In this document: positions 26,749 to 33,263 of the stretch, piece by piece
Numbering within the stretch: position 1 is the first letter of the stretch
Layout of the letters: each line of letters starts with the position of its first letter
Origin: a virus
DNA length: 33,932 nt
Reading direction: 5' to 3' (one strand)
IMG/VR virus record: IMGVR_UViG_3300032820_000053
Location: 1-33,932 of that record
The notes under the pieces: generated by a model
The model's database searches: none
Seen by the model: only the letters and a program-made list of their open reading frames with translations
Told to the model about the DNA's origin: nothing
Program-made: the position numbers and the translations under genes

Positions 26749-29325
26749 CTATCCCTTCGGCACAAATATCACGATGCAGTTGCACTGATCGCCGCCGAAG
26801 CAATCAGGATCGGGCGTGGCGTACTCGTCAAGCTCGGCGATCTCAAAGGTCGCCCCGTCCTTGCTCAAGCACACGTCACAGGTGCTGCTTTCCAGCATGG
26901 CGGATCGGATGCCGGTCTCGGCCTCTTGGGCGCGAGCCTCCTGCATGCGGCCGAGACCAAAGATCGTGTTGGTGTCTCGCTGGGCCTGCACGAGATCCTT
27001 GCCTGGGCTCAGTTCGCGCACAGCGCCTGCCACGGTCTCCACGATCAGCGCCGTCGCCATCACCCCGCCGATGCTGCCGGACTGGACGGCGGTGATGCTG
27101 GCGTCCTTCACCCGGTCAGCAGCAGCCAAGGCGGACGTCCTGGCGATGTTCTCGATGGCCTCCTCGGGATCGATCTCGTCGGCCACAGACTCGCCCTCGG
27201 CCTTCGGCGCCTCGGCCTCGACCTTGCGGCCCGCCGGAGCCAGCAGCAAGGGCTCACCATCGCCCAGGCTCGTCAGGTAGCGCAGGCCGGTCAAGCCTCC
27301 CCGCTGCTGGCCGGTCCATGCGAACGAGGTCTGCTCGCTGAGCGTCTCCGTCTCGGCTGGGAGATCCACCACGATGTCGTCGCGGGTGACCTCAAAGTCT
27401 CCCGACTCAAGGGCAGGCAGCAGGTCGGGCGACTCCGCGATCCGATCCATCTCTTCGCGCACCGACGACTGCCCAGCCCGGTACGCCTTGCGCAGTTCGA
27501 TCCTGAATGCCTCACCCAGCTTGCCCACGTCTGGCACGTCCGCGCCGCGCATCTTGATCAGGTCGCCAGCACGCGCCATCCGGTCGGCGTACCTCTCGGC
27601 GATCAGTTCGCGCCAGTCCTCGGCAGCCTGAGCCATCGCGTCCTTCACGCTGACCATCGGCGCAAGCGTCTCGTCAAGGCGCACATAGCGCTCCTCGGCG
27701 CGTAGCTCCCGGCCGCTGACTGCCGTGGGTCGGCGCAGGCTCTCGGCCAAGGACTCCATCTCCTTGGCCTCCCGCTCGGTCTCGTCGGCCTGATCGTCGG
27801 TGATCTCAGTGACGGCGGGCGCCTTGCTCTTGACCTCGGTGCGCTCGATCTGCTCCACCTCGGTCTTGACTTCTGCAGGGCGCGCATTGATCAGCCGGTG
27901 CTCCATCTCCTCGCGGCTCTCGTGCTCGGGCATCTCAGGCAGGCCCAGCGCAGCGCGGACAGACTCCTCGACGCCGCGATCAGGTAGGAGCGCCCCGCCC
28001 TCGGCTGCGGTCTTGATGGCCTCCACCAACTGCTTCGGGTCTCCGATGCTGATCGAGCCGGGCACCAATTTGGGGAAGCCCTCGGTGCGGTTGTAGTTCC
28101 AGCGGCAGAGCCTTTGGATTAGGGAGTCGCTACCGTGGCTGAGCGCCGCGCCGATCATGTCTGCGGCCGTCTGCAACGCCATCGTGAAGAAATCTTGCTG
28201 CCCTTTTATGAGCGAAAAGGCCCCACTGCGCTCTCCGGTGTGAAGAAAGGTTGCCAGGGTGGCGCGGGCCATATCCTGACCAGCAGCGATCCGAGCCTCG
28301 CGCAGATCGGCGCCCTTCATGGGGAAGTCGGCGAACTGCAAATTGAACCCGGGAGGGAAGGCGGCCCAGGCCCTGGCACCCGTGCGAAGCTCTCGCAATA
28401 TCTCGTTGACGGTATCGGAGTCCCCGGCCCGAGCGCTGGGATCGACGGTGACGAATGGGATGCCATAGGCTCCGCGCTCGTAGCCGGTTGCCTCCAGCTT
28501 CAGCATCAGCCGCCGAGACTTCCAGCCCGCATAGCAGGGGCGCAGGATGCTCATTCCCTCGGGGTCGTCGCCGCTCTGATCCCAGACGACGTGTAGCAGC
28601 TTCTCAGGCGGCAGGCTCGCGCCTCCCTCGGGCGGTGCTGCGCCAACGTCGGAGTCGCCTTGATAGGGCTCCTGCGTCACGCCCCAGCGGCCCGACTCGT
28701 AGCGGTTCCAGCTATAGACCGTGTTCGGCAGCATCGGGCTCAGTTGATCCAGCCGGGTCTGCTTGCTGTCGCGGTCGAAGCGGGCGACGATCTCGAATAG
28801 CGAGAAGCCGCGCCAGACGGCAGCCACTGCCTGCTCGACGAACTGATAGAAGCCACCGCGCAGATACTCAAACAGGTTGGCACGGATGAACTCAGCCTCT
28901 TCCAGCGCTTGCCGGTCATCGCCTCCGGGCTCGACCTTCCAGTGGCTGCGGATGATCGGCAGGGTCCACGAGAGGCAGATCGCCTTGATGACCGGATCCT
29001 CCATCCGCATCTGGTCGACCACGCCCACCTGCGTGCCGTAGCCCCGCCAGACGTCCGGCGTGAGCCCCGGGTTGCTGTCCATGTTGACGACCCCGCTCAT
29101 CGGGTAGGTGCCGATGTCGGTCATGCGCCTCGCCATCATGGAGGCATTGGCCCGCTTGGGCTTGCCGCCCATCTGCCCAGGCAGCGAGATGTACTCGCTG
29201 AGCGCCTCCATGCCCTCCGGGTAGATCCGCACAGCCTGCCCGCTTGCGGCTGCCTGCTCGGCTGCTGCTTGAGTCACGTACAGCGGCCCGAGCTTGGCCC
29301 AGGTTGCGGGGTCGGGTTCGCTCAT
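26749..29325 (-). CDS. Portal protein fused to MuF-like head morphogenesis domain
   Basis: An 858-residue protein. The first 480 residues are a Mu gp29/DUF935-like portal: DPVIKAICLSWTLPIIRSHW, a GFSLFEIVARFDR strand, LPPEKLLHVVWDQSGDDPEG followed by SILRPCYAGW. The 12-mer portal is the DNA channel at the capsid vertex. Residues 480-740 are helical and acidic. The C-terminus has STCDVC (816, 819) and C842, C848, C850, the Cys pattern of MuF/SPP1 gp7-type minor head proteins. Usually portal and MuF are separate genes. It overlaps terL by one base. Confidence 0.85.
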   Translation of the reverse strand: MSEPDPATWAKLGPLYVTQAAAEQAAASGQAVRIYPEGMEALSEYISLPGQMGGKPKRANASMMARRMTDIGTYPMSGVVNMDSNPGLTPDVWRGYGTQVGVVDQMRMEDPVIKAICLSWTLPIIRSHWKVEPGGDDRQALEEAEFIRANLFEYLRGGFYQFVEQAVAAVWRGFSLFEIVARFDRDSKQTRLDQLSPMLPNTVYSWNRYESGRWGVTQEPYQGDSDVGAAPPEGGASLPPEKLLHVVWDQSGDDPEGMSILRPCYAGWKSRRLMLKLEATGYERGAYGIPFVTVDPSARAGDSDTVNEILRELRTGARAWAAFPPGFNLQFADFPMKGADLREARIAAGQDMARATLATFLHTGERSGAFSLIKGQQDFFTMALQTAADMIGAALSHGSDSLIQRLCRWNYNRTEGFPKLVPGSISIGDPKQLVEAIKTAAEGGALLPDRGVEESVRAALGLPEMPEHESREEMEHRLINARPAEVKTEVEQIERTEVKSKAPAVTEITDDQADETEREAKEMESLAESLRRPTAVSGRELRAEERYVRLDETLAPMVSVKDAMAQAAEDWRELIAERYADRMARAGDLIKMRGADVPDVGKLGEAFRIELRKAYRAGQSSVREEMDRIAESPDLLPALESGDFEVTRDDIVVDLPAETETLSEQTSFAWTGQQRGGLTGLRYLTSLGDGEPLLLAPAGRKVEAEAPKAEGESVADEIDPEEAIENIARTSALAAADRVKDASITAVQSGSIGGVMATALIVETVAGAVRELSPGKDLVQAQRDTNTIFGLGRMQEARAQEAETGIRSAMLESSTCDVCLSKDGATFEIAELDEYATPDPDCFGGDQCNCIVIFVPKG

Positions 29326-30746
29326 CAGAAGTCTCCCAGGTGCAGATCTCCCGCACCATACCCCACCGCGTGCGATTGGGTAGAGCCCGAATTGTCAAGG
29401 CTCATATTGAGCGCCGCGATGTCGGGCTGTTCGACTACCCCGTGGCGGGCGACGACGTAGTAGCGCAGCGCGTCCATGCTGTGATCGTGCAGCCCGTCCT
29501 TGTGCGGCTCGTTGGTGTGCTGCCTCTTGGTTGGGTACTTGTAGCCCATCAGCCCGCCGTGGATGCCGACCGTGCCCTCGGGGTAGCGGCTGGTCCTGCT
29601 CTGCTCGGTCAGCGCCCTGGCGACGAACAGGCGCCGCCTACCGGCATGGTCCTGCAGCCTGCACCGGGTAGCCTCGACACCGTTGGGAATGTGGCGCTCT
29701 ACTGGGCCGCGAGGGTGCTGCATGTGGCCAGAGAGCACACCGGCAGCGCGGAACGTGTCCTCATAGACCCGGTGGCTGCTAAGGCCGGTCATGCTGTTTC
29801 TCGCGCGCCCTGCCGGGTCGCAGTAGCATTCCAGCATGGTCAGCCCCAGCCGCTGCAGGTGCTCGGCACAGTCCCGGGCGTGGCGGCTCTCCAGCACGTT
29901 GGCAGCCACCACCTCCTCGACCACCACCTCCCCGCAGTCATGGTCTTGGACGATGCCGAAGTAGGGCTTGCGCCCGCCGAAGTCGAGCATGCCAAAGGTC
30001 GGCTTGGTGGGGTCTGGCTCCACGTCCACGATGCTCTCGTCGGTGTAGCTCCAATAGACCACGCCCTCCAGCACCACAAACTCGCCGTGGATGTACGCCC
30101 TCGCCAGTCGGTCGCTCAGGTTCAGGTGCTCGACGTAGCCCTCGGGCAGGTGCGGGTTGTCGGTGGTGCTGCCTCGGATGACCGCGCGGTTTGGGTGCGG
30201 CTTGCCGAACTCATCCCACATCCAGCCCATCGCGGGAACACCGGCCACAGCGCGCCGCAGGTGCTTGCTCTGAGGGTCGCGGATGCGGGCATTGAAGATG
30301 CGCCACGCCTCGTGCCTGACCAGCCTGGGCTCGTCAAGGCAGCCCCAAGCGTAGCTCGCGCCTTCGAGCGATCCGACATTATCCGCCGAGCAAAAATACC
30401 AAGACCCTCCGTTCCACATGGTCAAAACGCGGTCACTCGCTGACCAGTCCTTCACCAGCGGGCCCAGGCAGTCGCGGGCATTGGCTGCGCCGCTCGGCCA
30501 CCGCTTGGCCTCGGGGAAGATGTCCACGATCGCCCGGTACAGCGTGCGCCTCTGCAGCGGGAAGGTCGGCGACACCAGCACGCCAGGGCGGCCAGGGTTC
30601 TCCACCGTCAGCCGCAGAGCCTCGGCGATCAACCACCACGTCTTGCCCGAGCCCCAGCCGCCAGCAAAGAGCACCGTATCCTGCGGCGCTGTGTGCGCTC
30701 GGACTTGGGCAGGGTGCGGCCTGTAGTCGACGCTGAGCGTCCTCAC
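29325..30746 (-). CDS. terL: Terminase large subunit
   Basis: A 473-residue packaging motor. Walker A is GGWGSGKT (29-36) and Walker B is CLDEP (136-140), with the catalytic Glu after Asp. The nuclease domain has the three acidic sites expected of RNase-H-type terminases: LDFGG (Asp 255), CYCDPAG (Asp 310) and HDHSMDALRYY (Asp 421 and 425). It translocates DNA into the prohead and cuts it. ATG at 30746 overlaps terS as ATGA, and its stop shares a base with the portal ATG. Confidence 0.95.
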   Translation of the reverse strand: MRTLSVDYRPHPAQVRAHTAPQDTVLFAGGWGSGKTWWLIAEALRLTVENPGRPGVLVSPTFPLQRRTLYRAIVDIFPEAKRWPSGAANARDCLGPLVKDWSASDRVLTMWNGGSWYFCSADNVGSLEGASYAWGCLDEPRLVRHEAWRIFNARIRDPQSKHLRRAVAGVPAMGWMWDEFGKPHPNRAVIRGSTTDNPHLPEGYVEHLNLSDRLARAYIHGEFVVLEGVVYWSYTDESIVDVEPDPTKPTFGMLDFGGRKPYFGIVQDHDCGEVVVEEVVAANVLESRHARDCAEHLQRLGLTMLECYCDPAGRARNSMTGLSSHRVYEDTFRAAGVLSGHMQHPRGPVERHIPNGVEATRCRLQDHAGRRRLFVARALTEQSRTSRYPEGTVGIHGGLMGYKYPTKRQHTNEPHKDGLHDHSMDALRYYVVARHGVVEQPDIAALNMSLDNSGSTQSHAVGYGAGDLHLGDF

Positions 30747-31126
30747 TTCGGAAGGGGCCCAGGGACGTGCAGATTGACCGTGACGGGCTGTGCGTCGATC
30801 TCAGCGGCTCTCTCGACCCCGGTGATCTTGCTCTCCAGGGTCATCATGGCAGCGAGCGGTCCGAGCTTGCCAGCCTCCAGGGCTGCGCGTTGGTGGCCTC
30901 GGATCCTGTCGAGGAACTCCGAGCGCATCTCGTCAAGGTCACGCTCCGACATCTCAAGCCGGGTGCGCTCTATGACGCGCTCCCGGTACGCGTAGATCGT
31001 ATCTCGGTGCACGCCGATCTCTGCTGCAAGGTCGAGGGCGATCTGAAGCGACCAGCCGCGATCACCGATCCGCTGCTGCACGATGGCCATGCGCCGTTCG
31101 ATCTCTGCCTGGGTCGTCTTTGGCAT
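30743..31126 (-). CDS. terS: Terminase small subunit
   Basis: A 127-residue protein with an N-terminal helix-turn-helix (about residues 24-52, LQIALDLAAEIGVHRDTIYA) followed by a basic and acidic coiled coil (ERVIERTRLEMSERDLDEMR) and a C-terminal tail. This is the architecture of small terminases: DNA recognition, then an oligomerisation core. It directs the motor to the packaging site. First gene of the late operon, with a promoter-like TATAGG five bases before the ATG and no clear ribosome site. Confidence 0.85.
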   Translation of the reverse strand: MPKTTQAEIERRMAIVQQRIGDRGWSLQIALDLAAEIGVHRDTIYAYRERVIERTRLEMSERDLDEMRSEFLDRIRGHQRAALEAGKLGPLAAMMTLESKITGVERAAEIDAQPVTVNLHVPGPLPK

Positions 31127-31139
31127 GCTGCCCTATAGC

Positions 31140-31168
31140 GGTGCAAGTCTCTAACCAGTCTATGCACC
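31140..31168. promoter_or_regulatory. Inverted repeat upstream of the late operon
   Basis: GGTGCA (31140-31145) and TGCACC (31163-31168) are perfect arms 17 bases apart, just upstream of terS. This is a candidate operator or activator site for the late promoter; a minus-strand TATAGG at about 31137-31132 could be the -10. Confidence 0.4.
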
Positions 31169-31194
31169 TTCGCGCCAGTGTCCAGAACCAGCAA

Positions 31195-31208
31195 CGCCCG
31201 CCGGGGCG
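31195..31208. terminator. GC-rich hairpin between small-gene block and late operon
   Basis: CGCCC-GCCG-GGGCG gives a 5-pair stem. Read on the minus strand it is followed by TTGCTGGTTCT, moderately U-rich, so it could end early transcripts before the late operon. A weak example. Confidence 0.4.
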
Positions 31209-31238
31209 GACGCTGTGGCCTGAGCGGGGTTGGTGGGT

Positions 31239-31607
31239 CTAGCGCGTGAACGCGTCGCGGGAGATCCTGCGCTCGGAGGGCAGGCACCGAGAGCCAGCCA
31301 TCAGGCTCTCTGTCTCGATAGCGCAGCCCTCTAGCCAGCAGAGTTCCTCGGCGCGGTCTTCCGCTGTGGTCGAGTTCTCCCACTCGATGCCAGCCTGCAG
31401 CCGTGACTGGTATTCCAGCCAACCGTTATAGTCCTCGGCCTCATACTGGCTGCACGGTTGACCGTCGCGACCGGGGTGAGCCTCTAGCCTCGCCGCCAGA
31501 TCGTCAAGGTGGGACTGGTGGACCTTCCATGCCTTGGCGCGGCCCGTTGCTGTTCGCGTGTAGTGGGTCCAGGTTACGGGGTCTTTGCGGCTGGTGGCTT
31601 CGTTCAT
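31239..31607 (-). CDS. Hypothetical early protein
   Basis: A 122-residue hydrophilic protein, Trp- and Glu-rich (GWLEYQSRLQAGIEWENSTT, then EDRAEELCWLEGCAIETES). Mostly helical by composition, with three cysteines in the second half. No family recognised. It is the last gene of the minus-strand small-gene block, preceded by two intergenic hairpins (the GCCGGA module and GCCCC-AA-GGGGC) and GGAGGACAAGACA before the ATG. Confidence 0.7.
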   Translation of the reverse strand: MNEATSRKDPVTWTHYTRTATGRAKAWKVHQSHLDDLAARLEAHPGRDGQPCSQYEAEDYNGWLEYQSRLQAGIEWENSTTAEDRAEELCWLEGCAIETESLMAGSRCLPSERRISRDAFTR

Positions 31608-31623
31608 TGTCTTGTCCTCCGTG

Positions 31624-31666
31624 CCCCTTGGGGCGGTTGCTGCCGGATGGGCTCCGGCGGGCCGTG
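31624..31666 (-). repeat. Two leader hairpin modules in tandem
   Basis: The gap before the gene at 31607 contains the 27-base GCCGGA/TCCGGC module (31640-31666, shared with 8594-8620 and 32624-32650) followed by GCCCCAAGGGGC (about 31624-31635, shared with 7449-7460). It combines modules that are found singly elsewhere. Confidence 0.7.
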
Positions 31667-31679
31667 GGGTTGGTGGTGG

Positions 31680-31946
31680 TTAGTTGCCAAGGGTTCCGTG
31701 TACCCAGCCTCGCTGTCGGGCGAGCGCGCGTCCTCTCCAGGTCAGCGCGATGGCGACGACGGTTCCTGAATGGGAGGATGAGATCCTGGTGCCTGGCTTT
31801 AGGACGGCAAGACCGCGATCAATGGCAGCGTCAAGGGCGGCACCGTCGATGGCGAGGTTTAGAGTGTGCGATACCTTGTGCTGCGGTTGGCGCGCGAGGA
31901 TCTCAACTGCGGCCTCGGCTGCGGTCTTGGCGTCGGCTGCGGTCAT
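31680..31946 (-). CDS. Small hypothetical protein
   Basis: An 88-residue protein. ATG 31946 was chosen because CCGGAG lies about 10 bases upstream and because the in-frame extension to 32048 would run through a promoter. The N-terminus is Ala-rich and helical (MTAADAKTAAEAAVEILARQ), then strand-rich (TRISSSHSGTVVAIALTW) with a basic end (RGRALARQRGW). Not recognised. It is the first gene after early promoter copy 4. Confidence 0.65.
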   Translation of the reverse strand: MTAADAKTAAEAAVEILARQPQHKVSHTLNLAIDGAALDAAIDRGLAVLKPGTRISSSHSGTVVAIALTWRGRALARQRGWVHGTLGN

Positions 31947-31986
31947 TGTCTTAACTCCGGTGGCTTGATTGCCCTCAACTGTCCTA

Positions 31987-32025
31987 ATGGTAGTCGTCCC
32001 CACAGCTACGGTCAAGCACGTAATG
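31987..32025 (-). promoter_or_regulatory. Early promoter family, copy 4
   Basis: Minus strand: ATTACGTGC, -35 TTGACC (32015-32010), a 17-base spacer with GTAGCTGTGGGGACG, and -10 TACCAT (31992-31987). It is almost identical to copy 3 from -35 through the spacer. It sits between 32063 and 31946 and drives the gene at 31946. Confidence 0.65.
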
Positions 32026-32062
32026 TCACTTTCTCCAATCTCATCCACCGCAGGCCCGCAGT

Positions 32063-32245
32063 CTAGCGTCTGGCCTTCCGGTATTCGCCGCGCATCAACT
32101 CAGCGCCGCAGCCCTGGCAGATGATCGCCGACCAGCCAGCCCAGGCGACCGTGCGGCCTTTGCCGCAGCCGGGGCAGGTCACGTTCACGATGTACGCGCC
32201 GGAGCCGTTAGGATGCCGCCGCTTGTGCGAGAGGGTGCCTTTCAT
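32063..32245 (-). CDS. Small zinc-ribbon protein
   Basis: A 60-residue protein with CPGC (about residues 24-27) and CQGC (about 43-46), a standard two-knuckle zinc ribbon with basic ends (MKGTLSHKRRHP, YRKARR). Likely to bind nucleic acid or act as an adaptor. The ribosome site TAGGAGCAC starts at the stop codon of the upstream gene, 10 bases away. No enzymatic domain. Confidence 0.75.
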   Translation of the reverse strand: MKGTLSHKRRHPNGSGAYIVNVTCPGCGKGRTVAWAGWSAIICQGCGAELMRGEYRKARR

Positions 32246-32254
32246 GGTGTGCTC

Positions 32255-32614
32255 CTACTCCTTGTTGTCAGCGTCGATCTCAGCGAGCCGCACATCGTTC
32301 TGCTGCTCCCGTCGCACCTTTGCGAGGCGACGCGCTTCCTTGCTCCCGTCGCGCACAGCCTCTTCCTGGGAGTTAGCCACGTTGAAAGCGATGCGCTGCC
32401 CTGCCCATGAGCATCGGAGGACGTGGCTCCGGTTGGCCGCGACGTGCATGAGTCGCCACACATAGGGGGAGTCGGCCTCCCTGCTCAGGGGCCAGCTTTG
32501 TACGAGGGTGATGCCCGCGCCCCCCGTGTGGCGCATTTCGTCAACGTATGCCACGTCAGGGCGGTGGCGGGTCAGGTGGTCGAGGATTGCGAGTGTGGTG
32601 ATCTTGCTCTTCAT
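32255..32614 (-). CDS. Hypothetical early protein
   Basis: A 119-residue protein starting MKSKITTLAILDHLTRHRPD. The middle has strands (GAGITLVQSWPLSRE, YVWRLMHVAA) and a basic, helical C-terminus (EEAVRDGSKEARRLAKVRRE). Not recognised. Its ribosome site and first six codons are identical over 30 bases to those of the gene at 7246, although the proteins then diverge completely. The 27-base hairpin module precedes it. Confidence 0.7.
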   Translation of the reverse strand: MKSKITTLAILDHLTRHRPDVAYVDEMRHTGGAGITLVQSWPLSREADSPYVWRLMHVAANRSHVLRCSWAGQRIAFNVANSQEEAVRDGSKEARRLAKVRREQQNDVRLAEIDADNKE

Positions 32615-32623
32615 GGTGTCCTC

Positions 32624-32650
32624 CTGCCGGATAGGCTCCGGCGGGCCGTG
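32624..32650 (-). repeat. Intergenic hairpin module, minus copy
   Basis: A 27-base sequence containing GCCGGA-GCCTA-TCCGGC abuts AGGAGGACACC of the gene at 32614. It matches 8594-8620 and 31640-31666 except for one loop base. Confidence 0.75.
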
Positions 32651-32665
32651 GGGGTTGGTGGTGAG

Positions 32666-32989
32666 TTAGTCCTGGGGCGGTCGGTATCCGCGAAGCGCTG
32701 CGAGGATGTTGTGATCAGCCATTCTCACCGAGAGACCCTCAGAGATAGAATCTAGCGGTATAAATCGCGCAATCTTCGCGGCGGTATGCGTGAATCCGTA
32801 TTTGCCGCTCTGTCGGCTGTGGGCGTATTCGATCACCTCTCGGATCGTGAGATCGGTGGTGCCTGCCTTGATCGCCCAGTCAATTCCAGAGAGCGAGTTA
32901 AGGCTAAACAGGGCTGCTAGTTCCACAGCGATCGCCTTCTGCTCGTGGGTCAAGGTCGGGTATGTGGCTGCCTCCGCTGCGTTGCTCAT
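32666..32989 (-). CDS. Hypothetical early protein
   Basis: A 107-residue protein, mostly helical: LTHEQKAIAVELAALFSLNS followed by GIDWAIKAGTTDLTIREVIE. Not recognised. The coding sequence near its end is somewhat AT-richer than its neighbours. It lies second in the minus-strand block, behind CGGAGGACACT and a hairpin that overlaps the stop codon of the upstream 54-residue gene. Confidence 0.7.
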   Translation of the reverse strand: MSNAAEAATYPTLTHEQKAIAVELAALFSLNSLSGIDWAIKAGTTDLTIREVIEYAHSRQSGKYGFTHTAAKIARFIPLDSISEGLSVRMADHNILAALRGYRPPQD

Positions 32990-33001
32990 AGTGTCCTCCG
33001 T

Positions 33002-33014
33002 GCGGCTAGGCCGC
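33002..33014 (-). promoter_or_regulatory. Hairpin spanning a stop codon, before a ribosome site
   Basis: GCGGC-CTA-GCCGC (minus strand) is a perfect 5-pair stem. The stop codon TAG of the 54-residue gene lies within it, and CGGAGGAC of the next gene begins two bases later. Ribosomes ending the first gene would open it. Confidence 0.5.
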
Positions 33015-33170
33015 GAGTGCCCTTAGCTGGGCGCGGGTGGTTCGCTTCAGAGTCGCCTTGACTCCGGCGCGGTGAAGCTCTTGGACTCGTCGCATGGCAG
33101 CCTTGGCTGTGCCTCGCACCTGCTCGGCGTCGCGTCCCGGGGCTTCGATGGTGTAAATTCGAACTCTCAT
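33006..33170 (-). CDS. 54-residue basic protein, probably leaderless mRNA
   Basis: ATG at 33170, stop TAG at 33008-33006. The protein starts MRVRIYTIEAPGRDAEQVRG and is strongly basic in its second half (AAMRRVQELHRAGVKATLKR). A strand-then-helix start and basic surface suggest a nucleic-acid-binding protein, but no family is recognised. The -10 of promoter copy 3 ends 6 bases before the ATG and no ribosome site lies between, so transcription should begin at or next to the start codon. First gene of the minus-strand block. Confidence 0.7.
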   Translation of the reverse strand: MRVRIYTIEAPGRDAEQVRGTAKAAMRRVQELHRAGVKATLKRTTRAQLRALAA

Positions 33171-33176
33171 GACTTG

Positions 33177-33215
33177 ATGATAGCGTCCCCACGGCTACGG
33201 TCAAGCGGTAGTTAC
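33177..33215 (-). promoter_or_regulatory. Early promoter family, copy 3
   Basis: Minus strand: GTAACTAC (33215-33208), -35 TTGACC (33204-33199), a 16-base spacer with GTAGCCGTGGGGACG, and -10 TATCAT (33182-33177). It is the closest copy to consensus and drives the small-gene block. It lies in the 93-base gap after the PP-loop gene. Confidence 0.7.
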
Positions 33216-33263
33216 GCATTAGATCAAATCAGTTGCGCTGTCAGCCTCCAGTGTCACGATCAG

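Noticed and set aside
25747-27705. A 652-codon plus-strand open frame opposite the protease and portal genes
   Set aside because: Antisense shadow of recognisable head genes; no domain is recognisable and no promoter or ribosome site is present.
31947-32048. In-frame upstream extension of the gene at 31680
   Set aside because: It would pass through promoter copy 4 and lacks a ribosome site; ATG 31946 has one.
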